Source of the DNA: Ruminococcus sp.
GTDB lineage: Bacteria > Bacillota > Clostridia > Oscillospirales > Ruminococcaceae
Assembly (NCBI GenBank): GCA_029060755.1
Contig: JAIDTI010000041.1
Location: forward strand, 1 to 53,058
Direction: 5' to 3'
Length of the DNA: 53,058 bases
Shown here: one piece after another, positions 41,936 to 49,702 of the stretch
Numbering within the stretch: position 1 is the first letter of the stretch
Layout: each line of letters opens with the position of its first letter
Translations under genes and position numbers: made by a program
The notes under the pieces: generated by a model
Database searches by the model: none
Seen by the model: the letters and a program-made list of their open reading frames with translations, nothing else
Told to the model about the DNA's origin: nothing

Positions 41936-42508
41936 ATGGATAATGATGAGATGCTGAAAAATCTTAAACTTATGAAACAATGTAAAAAAATTGATGATAA
42001 AGTTTCCACTATTTATATTGTTAGTTGTGGATTGTATGCACTTGGTGCTTTATTTTTGACATTTCTTGGCTTGAATGAGGGATTTATAAATTTCTTTGAC
42101 AGTGTTATAGTCAAACTTGTTATTCTTGCTTCAGGATATTTTGCCTGTTATAAGCATAACAATAAGTTTCTGTTATTTTCTCTTGGCATCTCAGCTGTAT
42201 CCATATTATTAAGCACAGTTAATATACTTATAACAATTGTTGTAATTATACTGTCAGTTATTACAGTTATGAATAACAAAACATATCACTATCTTGAAAA
42301 ACAAACAGGCTTTCCTTATTTCAGTGAGCGTTTTGAAATGCAGAATATAGACACAAAACAGCGTGAAATAAAAGATAAATATCAACAGAAATATGAACAG
42401 TACAATAAAAATTCATCTGACGAAATGAATGATATTGACTTAAGTTATCGTCCTGTAAATTCAGGTACAAATGAATTTGACAACAGCGGAAAAATGGACG
42501 AAATATAG
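41936..42508 (+). CDS. Hypothetical membrane protein with four helices
   Basis: A 190-aa protein. A charged N-terminus (DNDEMLKNLKLMKQCKK) is followed by four closely packed hydrophobic helices (about 24-45, 55-72, 78-94 and 96-110) and a hydrophilic C-terminal tail of about 75 residues (QREIKDKYQQKYEQYNK). The tail is likely cytoplasmic. AAAGGAG precedes the start. I do not recognise the family. It runs in the same direction as the DUF5662 and GH3 genes, 20 bases before the former. Confidence 0.7.
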   Translation: MDNDEMLKNLKLMKQCKKIDDKVSTIYIVSCGLYALGALFLTFLGLNEGFINFFDSVIVKLVILASGYFACYKHNNKFLLFSLGISAVSILLSTVNILITIVVIILSVITVMNNKTYHYLEKQTGFPYFSERFEMQNIDTKQREIKDKYQQKYEQYNKNSSDEMNDIDLSYRPVNSGTNEFDNSGKMDEI

Positions 42509-42528
42509 ATTGATACAAGAGGAAAAAT

Positions 42529-43083
42529 ATGATTAAAAATTTTTTGGGTCACCTGAAAACAATTACTGCTCATCGTCACATGGTAATGATTCACTGCTTT
42601 AAAGCAGGAATTATAAAAAATGGTCTTCTGCATGACTTATCAAAATATTCACCTACAGAATTTATTCCGGGAGTGATTTATTTTCAGGGCAACAGAAGTC
42701 CGAATGAGCGTGAAAGAGAAGTTAACGGCTATTCTATGGCGTGGATTCACCACAAGGGCAGAAACAAGCATCATTTTGAATACTGGACGGACTACAGCAC
42801 AAAAACAGGTACTCTTGACCCTGTAAAAATGCCTGATAAATACATTTTTGAGATGTTCTGCGACCGTGTTGCCGCATCAAAAATATACAAAAAAGATGAA
42901 TATAATGACCGCTGTCCGCTTGAATATTTTCTCAAAGCAAAGAAAAAACGTGAAATTGAAACAGTTACAGCAAAAAAACTTGAGTTTCTGCTTACTATGC
43001 TTGCGGAAAAAGGTGAGGACTACACATTCAGATTTATAAGGAAACAAGTTAAAAAAATCAGAAAATCGGAGAAAAAAAGATGA
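42529..43083 (+). CDS. DUF5662 family protein
   Basis: A 184-aa soluble protein with an array of conserved His and Asp: HLKTITAHRHMVMIHC (7-23), LLHDLSKYSPTEF (33-45) and IHHKGRNKHHFEYW (73-86). This is the DUF5662 (catalase-like annotation in some genomes) pattern and looks like an HD-type metal site, so a metal-dependent hydrolase is a fair guess. Start with AGAGG upstream. Its stop overlaps the ATG of the GH3 gene (ATGA at 43080-43083), so both are translated together even though one is cytoplasmic and the other exported. Confidence 0.8.
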   Translation: MIKNFLGHLKTITAHRHMVMIHCFKAGIIKNGLLHDLSKYSPTEFIPGVIYFQGNRSPNEREREVNGYSMAWIHHKGRNKHHFEYWTDYSTKTGTLDPVKMPDKYIFEMFCDRVAASKIYKKDEYNDRCPLEYFLKAKKKREIETVTAKKLEFLLTMLAEKGEDYTFRFIRKQVKKIRKSEKKR

Positions 43084-44450
43084 AAAAATTCATTTCTCTC
43101 TTTATGCTTACAACTATAATTTTAAGTGGGTGCGGAGTTGTGGACAGTGTGGAAATTATATCAGACGGAAATTTTGCGTCAGAAGTATCAACTGCAACAT
43201 CTGATTCTGCAAATGATGATAATATTCAGCAGACAGAATCAGCAACAAGCTACAGCACTACAACTGCATCATCACACACAGAACAGACAACAGAAAAAAG
43301 TATCTTTGTTGTTACAGCAGAAAACTATACAAAGACACAAGCTGTATATACTATACCGCCGGTCGAAACAGAATCTCAAACAACAACAGCACCTGTTGCA
43401 GTTCAGATGAGTTCAAAAGTACAGAATCATCTTGCTGAAATGTCTCTGCATGAAAAAATCTGTCAGATGTTTATTGTAATCCCTGAAGCTGTCTCTGGAT
43501 ATGATGTATTTACCTATGTTGACTGCAATTTCCATAATGGATATTATAATTACCCTGTCGGAGGATTTATTTTCTTTGCACAAAATATAGTATCGCCTGA
43601 ACAAACTTCTATAATGATTACAGATATGCAGAACGATGCTTTATATATGGGAACTGGTGCTTTTATGGCTGTTGATGAGGAAGGCGGTACTGTCACAAGA
43701 ATACAGTCACAACTTGATGAACAGGCTGTATATAATATGAATTACTATGGCGGTCTCAATGACTGGAATACATCTTATTCAGTCGGCGAAATTATTGGCA
43801 GTTATCTTTCAGGCTATGGATTCAATCTTGACTTCGCACCCGTTGCAGATGTAAATATAAGCCCATATAATGAACTTGGCTCACGTATTTTCAGTACAGA
43901 CCCACAGATTGTTGCTGATATGTCGGGAGCAGTTGTGGACGGTTTGCAGTCACAAGGTATTTGCAGTACACTCAAGCATTTTCCAGGTCTGGGAGCAGGA
44001 AACAGCAATACACATTACAACTCCGTCTGGATTGACAGAACATATGAACAGTTACAGCAGACTGAATTTCCTGCATTTAAAGGCGGTATTGATGCAGGAA
44101 GTGACTTTGTTATGGTCGGTCATCAGATTACATCAGCATCAAATGACAATCTGCCCGGCGATTTATCGGAAGTTGTCGTGACAGACTGGCTTAAAAATGA
44201 ACTTGGATTTAATGGTCTTGTTGTTACAGATTCGCACAGCATGGGTGCAATTACAAATGTCTATACAAGCGGTGAAGCTGCTGTTCTTGCTATTGAAGCA
44301 GGTGTTGACATGGTGCTTATGCCGTTCAACCTTGCTGATGCTGTTGCTGGAGTTGAACAGGCTGTTCAGTCGGGCAGAATATCGGAGGAACGTATAAACG
44401 AAAGTGTTATAAAAATCCTCAACAAAAAAAATGAACTGGGATTAATATAA
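43080..44450 (+). CDS. GH3-family lipoprotein (NagZ-like beta-N-acetylglucosaminidase)
   Basis: A 456-aa exported lipoprotein. The signal peptide ends in LSGC (Cys18), followed by a Ser/Thr-rich linker of about 100 residues. The GH3 N-terminal TIM barrel begins about 125 (MSLHEKICQMF). Family features: AVDEEGGTV, FNLDFAPVADVN, LKHFPGLG...THYNS, and VVTDSHSMGAIT with Asp384 in the nucleophile position. The KHFPGxG and TDSxSM motifs are of the NagZ type, which release N-acetylglucosamine from peptidoglycan or other glycans. There is no second GH3 domain, as in NagZ. It is followed by a strong terminator. Confidence 0.9.
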   Translation: MKKFISLFMLTTIILSGCGVVDSVEIISDGNFASEVSTATSDSANDDNIQQTESATSYSTTTASSHTEQTTEKSIFVVTAENYTKTQAVYTIPPVETESQTTTAPVAVQMSSKVQNHLAEMSLHEKICQMFIVIPEAVSGYDVFTYVDCNFHNGYYNYPVGGFIFFAQNIVSPEQTSIMITDMQNDALYMGTGAFMAVDEEGGTVTRIQSQLDEQAVYNMNYYGGLNDWNTSYSVGEIIGSYLSGYGFNLDFAPVADVNISPYNELGSRIFSTDPQIVADMSGAVVDGLQSQGICSTLKHFPGLGAGNSNTHYNSVWIDRTYEQLQQTEFPAFKGGIDAGSDFVMVGHQITSASNDNLPGDLSEVVVTDWLKNELGFNGLVVTDSHSMGAITNVYTSGEAAVLAIEAGVDMVLMPFNLADAVAGVEQAVQSGRISEERINESVIKILNKKNELGLI

Positions 44451-44451
44451 A

Positions 44452-44483
44452 AAAAGCTCTGATTTGATTTCAGAGCTTTTTCT
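44452..44483. terminator. Bidirectional terminator between GH3 and nrnA-like genes
   Basis: AAAAAGCTCTG / CAGAGCTTTTT with loop ATTTGATTT. A and T runs on the two sides let it serve both converging genes. Confidence 0.85.
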
Positions 44484-44485
44484 TA

Positions 44486-45433
44486 TTATTTATGTGACAT
44501 CAGATATTCCTTACAGGTTTTTTCGATAATTTCTCTTGCTTCAGCAGGACTTACAGGCAGTTCACAGCAGGCTGCATGGAAATGACCGCCACCGCAATGA
44601 ATATTACATATCTCATTTGCCGACAAATCGCCGTTTGTACGCATAGAGCATCTTGATGTGCCGTCTGGAAGTTCTCTTATAGTGCAGCCTATTTTTACGC
44701 CCTCAACACTGCCGATTATTGAGTTGATTCCCTCTAATTCAGAATCAGCTATATCTGCCATTTTCAAATCATCAAGAGTTATAATACCTGTGAGAATACT
44801 GTTATCACAGGTAAAATGAAAGCTGTTGCAGAGAATATCTTCAATCTTCATACGCTGGCGTGATTTCATAAATATATTACGTTTGCCTATATCGCTAATA
44901 TCAGCACCAATTTTTGCAAGTTCAACCGCTGTTTCAAATGTCTGTACGCTTGTATCAGATGTGCTGAAACATCTTGTGTCAGTTACAAGCGCAGTATAAA
45001 GCAGATTTGCCATTTGCTTTGTGATTGTTATTCCCATTTCTTTCATAATCTTGAAAACAATTTCACTGCAAGCTCCGCAGTCTTTTTCAACATAACGATA
45101 GTCAGCATTATCAAATGTATTTGCATGGTGGTCTATGCAGAATGTGAAATGCTTGTCGGAATATGTTCCAACTCTGTGCGGTGTTGCGGCATCAACTGCC
45201 ACATATACGGGATTTTCAGGCTTGTCAAGTTCAATTTCATCTGTCATATGTCTGTACATTTTCGGCACTTCGTCACGACCAACAACATCACATTTCTTGC
45301 CGATTGATTTAAGTCCGAGAGCAAGTGCAAATGCCGAACCTATACAGTCTCCGTCGGGACGGATATGGTAAACTATTCTATATTCATCATAGTCCATAAA
45401 TTTTTCAGCCATTTCTCTGATTGAAACATTCAT
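44486..45433 (-). CDS. DHH-family phosphoesterase, NrnA-like oligoribonuclease
   Basis: A 315-aa DHH/DHHA1 protein. The DHH domain has HIRPDGDCIGS, VAVDAATPHRVG and CIDHHANTF; the C-terminal DHHA1 domain ends GGGHFHAACCEL. NrnA enzymes degrade short oligoribonucleotides (nano-RNA) and dephosphorylate 3'-phosphoadenosine-5'-phosphate. The last Gly of GGGHxxAAG is Cys here, a small variation. ATG 45433 is preferred: AGGAG lies ten bases before it, and TTG 45442 is too close to that site. It is the last gene before a shared terminator. Confidence 0.9.
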   Translation of the reverse strand: MNVSIREMAEKFMDYDEYRIVYHIRPDGDCIGSAFALALGLKSIGKKCDVVGRDEVPKMYRHMTDEIELDKPENPVYVAVDAATPHRVGTYSDKHFTFCIDHHANTFDNADYRYVEKDCGACSEIVFKIMKEMGITITKQMANLLYTALVTDTRCFSTSDTSVQTFETAVELAKIGADISDIGKRNIFMKSRQRMKIEDILCNSFHFTCDNSILTGIITLDDLKMADIADSELEGINSIIGSVEGVKIGCTIRELPDGTSRCSMRTNGDLSANEICNIHCGGGHFHAACCELPVSPAEAREIIEKTCKEYLMSHK

Positions 45434-45453
45434 AAATAACAATCTCCTTTCTT

Positions 45454-46713
45454 TTATTCAGCTGGTCTTAATTCGCTTATAAGTTTACGCATAACTATAA
45501 CATCATAAACATCTACTCTACCGTCGTTATTAACATCACAGGAATACCTGTAATCTTCTGTATTGATTGCAAGAACATAGCTTGCACAGTAAACCAAATC
45601 AGCTATTGAAACTTTTCCGTCATGATTAAGGTCACCGTATTCATACTTAACATCAGGATTTTCACCATAATTCCATGATGCAATTTCAGGATATTTAAGA
45701 CATACTGTAAAATATTCCTCACATGGAGAATGATTTGTATTGAAATCGTCTGAACCTTTCAGGAAATACTTGCTTACAACTTCAACACCGTCTTTGCCGT
45801 CCTTGTCGTCCCATGTAACATCAACTGCATACCAGTAGTTATCCTCCATAAGCACATAATTCCACATATGAGCAACTTTTTCTTCTGCATTGTAGTTGCC
45901 AAAAACACATATACAAGGTATACCTATCCTGTCGCAAATCATCTTGAATCCCTTTGAATATCCCTCACATACAGATGCGGTTGTTACAAGAGAACTTAGG
46001 GCAGAGCCTGAAAATACGCCTGTTTCATCATAATATGTAAATTCTGCAATTTTATCATGAATACATTTCAGCTTTTCGGAATTTGTATTGCCCTTTACCT
46101 CAAAATCCTCAACAGCTTTTTCAAGCTGATTCTTATAATTCATAATATCATCTATATCAGAAAATCCGCTGTAGGCAACAGGAGTTATTGTAATTGTTCT
46201 GATAGTATAAGTATAAATTTTTGTCTTTATATCATATTTATATGTAAGATTATTCGGCGATACACTCATTTCATTCTGATTAAACCAGAAAATCTCCGGC
46301 TTATCAAACAATACAGCATGAACAGCACTTGAACAAGTACCAAAAACAGCATTAATAAGATTCTGGTCTGTTGAGGTAAGTTTTGTTGTAGTAAATTGTA
46401 CAGGTTCAGGAAGTGTTATAGTGATTTTATCAAGTGACGGTGTAACAAGTTTTGCAAGTTCATCATATACTGCTTTATTATTGGCATCAAGATAATCACC
46501 TAAAAGATAGCAGTCTGAATCTGCAAGAATTTTTGGGAAATCAGAAAAATTAAGTGAAATTCCGTCATATTCTCCCATAACAAAACATTCGTCCGACATA
46601 TCAGTAACACCAATTAAATCATCAGAAAAAGCAGTTGAGAAAACAGGTGCAGATGTTCCGACAGCAGAAAATGCCATTATAAAAGACAGCATATGACATA
46701 AAATTCTTTTCAT
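45454..46713 (-). CDS. Secreted transglutaminase-like protein with type I dockerin
   Basis: A 419-aa exported protein. A signal peptide (about 1-29) is followed by a unique N-terminal region and a transglutaminase-core domain with SVCEGYS (Cys249), AHMWNYV (His282) and YAVDVTWDD (Asp298), the Cys-His-Asp triad of papain-like transglutaminases/proteases. A dockerin follows at about 359-416 with two calcium loops, DLNHDGKVSIADL and DVNNDGRVDVYDV. A dockerin would attach it to a cohesin-bearing scaffold of a cellulosome. A protease or crosslinking role in the complex is inferred. It has its own consensus promoter and an ACGGAGG site. Confidence 0.92.
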   Translation of the reverse strand: MKRILCHMLSFIMAFSAVGTSAPVFSTAFSDDLIGVTDMSDECFVMGEYDGISLNFSDFPKILADSDCYLLGDYLDANNKAVYDELAKLVTPSLDKITITLPEPVQFTTTKLTSTDQNLINAVFGTCSSAVHAVLFDKPEIFWFNQNEMSVSPNNLTYKYDIKTKIYTYTIRTITITPVAYSGFSDIDDIMNYKNQLEKAVEDFEVKGNTNSEKLKCIHDKIAEFTYYDETGVFSGSALSSLVTTASVCEGYSKGFKMICDRIGIPCICVFGNYNAEEKVAHMWNYVLMEDNYWYAVDVTWDDKDGKDGVEVVSKYFLKGSDDFNTNHSPCEEYFTVCLKYPEIASWNYGENPDVKYEYGDLNHDGKVSIADLVYCASYVLAINTEDYRYSCDVNNDGRVDVYDVIVMRKLISELRPAE

Positions 46714-46757
46714 TTTAAAAACCTCCGTTAATTTTCACAAACAAATCTATATGATAT

Positions 46758-46786
46758 ATTATACAATACATTCTGAATATTGTCAA
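46758..46786 (-). promoter_or_regulatory. Promoter of the dockerin protein gene
   Basis: Minus strand TTGACA (46786-46781), 17-base spacer, TATAAT (46763-46758). Confidence 0.85.
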
Positions 46787-46912
46787 TATAATAAGAAAAA
46801 TATTTTATATTTGTCCGCCGTTCATATACACTTTGCCGTGACAGAAACACATTTTTGAATGAAAATACTAAAAAATTCCGGATTTCAGCTATATTATTTG
46901 TTATCTTGTCAC

Positions 46913-46941
46913 TTGAAATTATTTTTCCCTTGTGGTATACT
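46913..46941 (+). promoter_or_regulatory. Promoter of the aminotransferase gene
   Basis: TTGAAA (46913-46918), 17-base spacer, TATACT (46936-46941), 70 bases before ATG 47011. Confidence 0.7.
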
Positions 46942-47010
46942 TAAAGTATCGGATTGTATTATGATACAGTTCAGAAGATACGGAAAATTTTGAAAGGTGA
47001 TGTTCCTAAA

Positions 47011-48291
47011 ATGAAATTATCTGAAATGAATAAAGAACAGCTTCTTGAATTTAAAAAAGAAACGGAAGCACTTTATAATGACTTTAAATCTCAGGGTCTT
47101 TGTCTTAATATGTCAAGAGGAAACCCCTGCAAAGAACAGCTTGAATTGAGTATTGATATGCTCAGCGTTTTTGATGACGGCGATTTTGTAAGTGAAAACG
47201 GTGTTGATGTAAGAAATTATGGTATGCTTGACGGTATTCCTGAAGCAAAAAAGCTTTTTTCTGATATGATTGGCGTAAGTGAAGATGAAGTAATCATATT
47301 CGGAAATTCAAGTCTCAATTCTATGTACTGGGCTGTACAGGTTGCATTTAACAAAGGAATAAACGGTTGTGAGCCATGGTGCAAGCTTGATAAAGTGAAG
47401 TTCCTCTGTCCTGTTCCAGGATATGACAGACATTTCAAAGTAACAGAATTTTTTGGCGTTGAGATGATTAATATTCCTATGACTGCAACTGGTCCTGATA
47501 TGGATATGATTGAAAAACTTGTTGCAGAAGATGAGGAAATCAAAGGTATATGGTGTGTACCGCAGTATTCAAATCCTGATGGTATTTCATACAGTGATGA
47601 AACTGTAAAAAAATTTGCAAATCTTAAGCCGAAAGCTAAAGACTTCCGCATTTTCTGGGATAATGCTTATTGTATTCATCATCTTACAGACAATCCAAAA
47701 TATATTCTTAATATTCTTGATGAGGCAAAAAAAGTTGGCAATGAAGATATTGTATATATTTTCGGCTCAACATCAAAAATTACATTCCCCGGTGCTGGTG
47801 TTGCAGTAATGGGCGCAAGCAAAAAGAATGTTGAATCACTCAAAAAACATCTTGGTATAAGCATAATCAGTTATGACAAGATGAACCAGCTCCGTCATGT
47901 TAAATTTTTCGGCAACTTTGAAAACATGAAAGAACACATGAAAAAGCACACTGCAATTATAGCACCTAAATTCAATCTTGTATGCGATATGCTCAAGAAG
48001 GAAATCGCTCCGCTTGAAATCGGTGAATGGACAGAGCCAGAGGGCGGATATTTCGTTTCATTCAATGCAATGAACGGCTGTGCAAAGCGTATTGTAAAAC
48101 TCTGTAGCGAAGCAGGTGTTACTCTTACAGGTGCGGGAGCTACATTCCCATATGGTGTAGACAAGAATGACAGAAATATCAGAATTGCTCCTACATATCC
48201 TTCTATTGAGGATTTGACAAAAGCTATGGAAATTTTCGTTACAAGTGTAAAGCTTGCAAGTGCTGAAAAATTAATCCGCAGTATGAAGTGA
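47011..48291 (+). CDS. Class I aminotransferase, MocR-type aspartate aminotransferase family
   Basis: A 426-aa PLP enzyme of the Aminotran_MocR (PF12897) group. Visible family parts are LNMSRGNPCKEQL (near residues 31-43), RNYGMLDGIPEAKKLF, FGNSSLNSMYW, CPVPGYDRHF, WCVPQYSNPDG, FWDNAYCIHHL and the PLP-lysine block FGSTSKITFPGAG (Lys in STSK). The RIAPTYPS block at the C-terminus carries the substrate Arg. It should transaminate aspartate or a related acid. ATG 47011 is chosen over an upstream codon at 46954 because AAAGGTGA precedes it and the product then starts like its relatives. A terminator follows. Confidence 0.9.
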   Translation: MKLSEMNKEQLLEFKKETEALYNDFKSQGLCLNMSRGNPCKEQLELSIDMLSVFDDGDFVSENGVDVRNYGMLDGIPEAKKLFSDMIGVSEDEVIIFGNSSLNSMYWAVQVAFNKGINGCEPWCKLDKVKFLCPVPGYDRHFKVTEFFGVEMINIPMTATGPDMDMIEKLVAEDEEIKGIWCVPQYSNPDGISYSDETVKKFANLKPKAKDFRIFWDNAYCIHHLTDNPKYILNILDEAKKVGNEDIVYIFGSTSKITFPGAGVAVMGASKKNVESLKKHLGISIISYDKMNQLRHVKFFGNFENMKEHMKKHTAIIAPKFNLVCDMLKKEIAPLEIGEWTEPEGGYFVSFNAMNGCAKRIVKLCSEAGVTLTGAGATFPYGVDKNDRNIRIAPTYPSIEDLTKAMEIFVTSVKLASAEKLIRSMK

Positions 48292-48300
48292 TAAACAATA

Positions 48301-48337
48301 AACCCGAAAAGTTCAACAGCTTTTCGGGTTATTTTTA
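48301..48337. terminator. Terminator between aminotransferase and LCP genes
   Basis: AACCCGAAAAG / CTTTTCGGGTT with an eight-base loop, then ATTTTTATT. It serves the plus-strand gene and lies right at the end of the converging LCP gene. Confidence 0.85.
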
Positions 48338-49642
48338 TTATTTTGCAAAAACATTCTGCTTGATGATGTTGTAGTTTGAATCAAAATCAACAACAAGAAC
48401 ATTTCCGACATCATAATCAGCACCATAATATGTACTATCGGCTGGTATCTGTAATTGCTTCGTTTCGTATTGTGTGAGAAACGGCACTCTCAAAGAAAGC
48501 ATATAGAGTTCATTGGAAGTCATATTTGTTGTGATGTTCGGGAGTACACTTTCTGATATATTACTTATTGCAGACGGTGCAAACGACTTGATTTTATTGA
48601 GAACAAGTTCTGTTACTTTTCTCTGTCGCTCTGTACGCTCAAAATCAGCATTTCCGACATATCTTATTCTTGAATACGAAAGAGCCTGCTTGCCGTTGAG
48701 ATGAAGTTTTCCGCCTTTTTTAAGCAAATCTGCCAATGTATCATCACCCATTAATGAATTTACTTCCGCTTGTAAAATCGTATTGATTTCCTTTGCCTCA
48801 TCATCTGTAATATCAATATCAATTCCACCGACAGAATCAATTATATTTGCGAATGATACAAAATTAACACAAACATAATCATCTATTTTAATACCGAAAT
48901 TGTGTTCAATAGTATCCATGAGAAGTTCAGCACCGCCATATGAATATGAAGCGTTCAGTTTATTCCAGCCATAGTTCGGAATTTCAACATAACAATCACG
49001 CATAAAAGAAGTGATATTTGTTGTTTTTGTACTGCTGTTGAGTGATACAAGCATCATAGTATCTGAACGTCCAGCATCTGTATCACTTCTGCCGTCTGTA
49101 CCTATAACAAGCACGCTCCTGACATAGCTTTCAGACAATGCACCGCTTGTGCGACTTCTTTCACCTGTTTCTGAATAATCCATTTTACCGATTAAATTAA
49201 ATACAGCACATGAATAGATGCCGAAAACAATAAGAAGAATAATAAAAGCAGTCATAAGAATCCTGAAAAGAAGTTTCCTTAAAGGTGACTTATGCTTTTT
49301 CTTTTTCTTTTTTACGGAAGATGAAGCAGATGACGATTTCTTTTTTTTGGTTGTTTTCTTTGGTGAACGTGGTTGTGGTGGCTGATACTGTTGATTCTGA
49401 TATGGCTGATTCTGATACGGTTGATTCTGATACGGCTGATTTTGATACGGCTGATTCTGATATAACTGTTGTGTATGAATGGGACGAGGTTGAGCAGGTC
49501 TTTGCGTGTTAGCAGATGCCTGATTCTGTTTAGGAGGTCTGTTCTGATATGTTTGTCTGTATTGTTGTCTTATCTCCGGTGGAATATATGTTGTGGCTGT
49601 GTCCTGATTGTCACTGTTATTTGATTTATTTCTGTCTGACAT
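48338..49642 (-). CDS. LCP family (LytR-CpsA-Psr) cell-wall glycopolymer transferase
   Basis: A 434-aa protein. A long cytoplasmic N-terminus (about 118 residues) with a YQNQP repeat and a Lys-rich patch is followed by a membrane helix (about 125-147) and the LCP domain: VLVIGTDGRSDTDAGRSDTMML (in part), FMRDCYVEIP, LNASYSYGGAELLMDTIE, VGGIDIDI and the active-site ALSYSRIRYVGNADFERTERQRK (in part). LCP enzymes move lipid-linked glycopolymers, such as teichoic acid or capsule, to peptidoglycan. It could anchor the polymer of the operon at 7.7-27.7 kb, but is not linked to it. GAAAGGAG precedes the start. Confidence 0.93.
   Translation of the reverse strand: MSDRNKSNNSDNQDTATTYIPPEIRQQYRQTYQNRPPKQNQASANTQRPAQPRPIHTQQLYQNQPYQNQPYQNQPYQNQPYQNQQYQPPQPRSPKKTTKKKKSSSASSSVKKKKKKHKSPLRKLLFRILMTAFIILLIVFGIYSCAVFNLIGKMDYSETGERSRTSGALSESYVRSVLVIGTDGRSDTDAGRSDTMMLVSLNSSTKTTNITSFMRDCYVEIPNYGWNKLNASYSYGGAELLMDTIEHNFGIKIDDYVCVNFVSFANIIDSVGGIDIDITDDEAKEINTILQAEVNSLMGDDTLADLLKKGGKLHLNGKQALSYSRIRYVGNADFERTERQRKVTELVLNKIKSFAPSAISNISESVLPNITTNMTSNELYMLSLRVPFLTQYETKQLQIPADSTYYGADYDVGNVLVVDFDSNYNIIKQNVFAK
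49373..49462 (-). repeat. In-gene 15-bp repeats coding for YQNQP
   Basis: Six 15-base units encode four exact YQNQP, one YQNQQ and one YQPPQ (residues 61-90 of the LCP protein). This is a Gln/Pro-rich tandem in the cytoplasmic N-terminus. The near-identical units suggest that the copy number can vary between strains. Confidence 0.85.
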
Positions 49643-49661
49643 ATTTTTTCTCCTTTCAGAA

Positions 49662-49702
49662 AAGCCTGCTCCCTGTTTTTCAGCAGACAGCAGGCTTATA
49701 CT
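49662..49702 (-). terminator. Hairpin between the pseudo-ATPase gene and LCP gene
   Basis: On the minus strand AAGCCTGCT ... AGCAGGCTT with a T-run TTTTCTG. It lies just after the stop of the large membrane protein and before the LCP ribosome binding site, so it may partly terminate within the operon. Confidence 0.55.
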
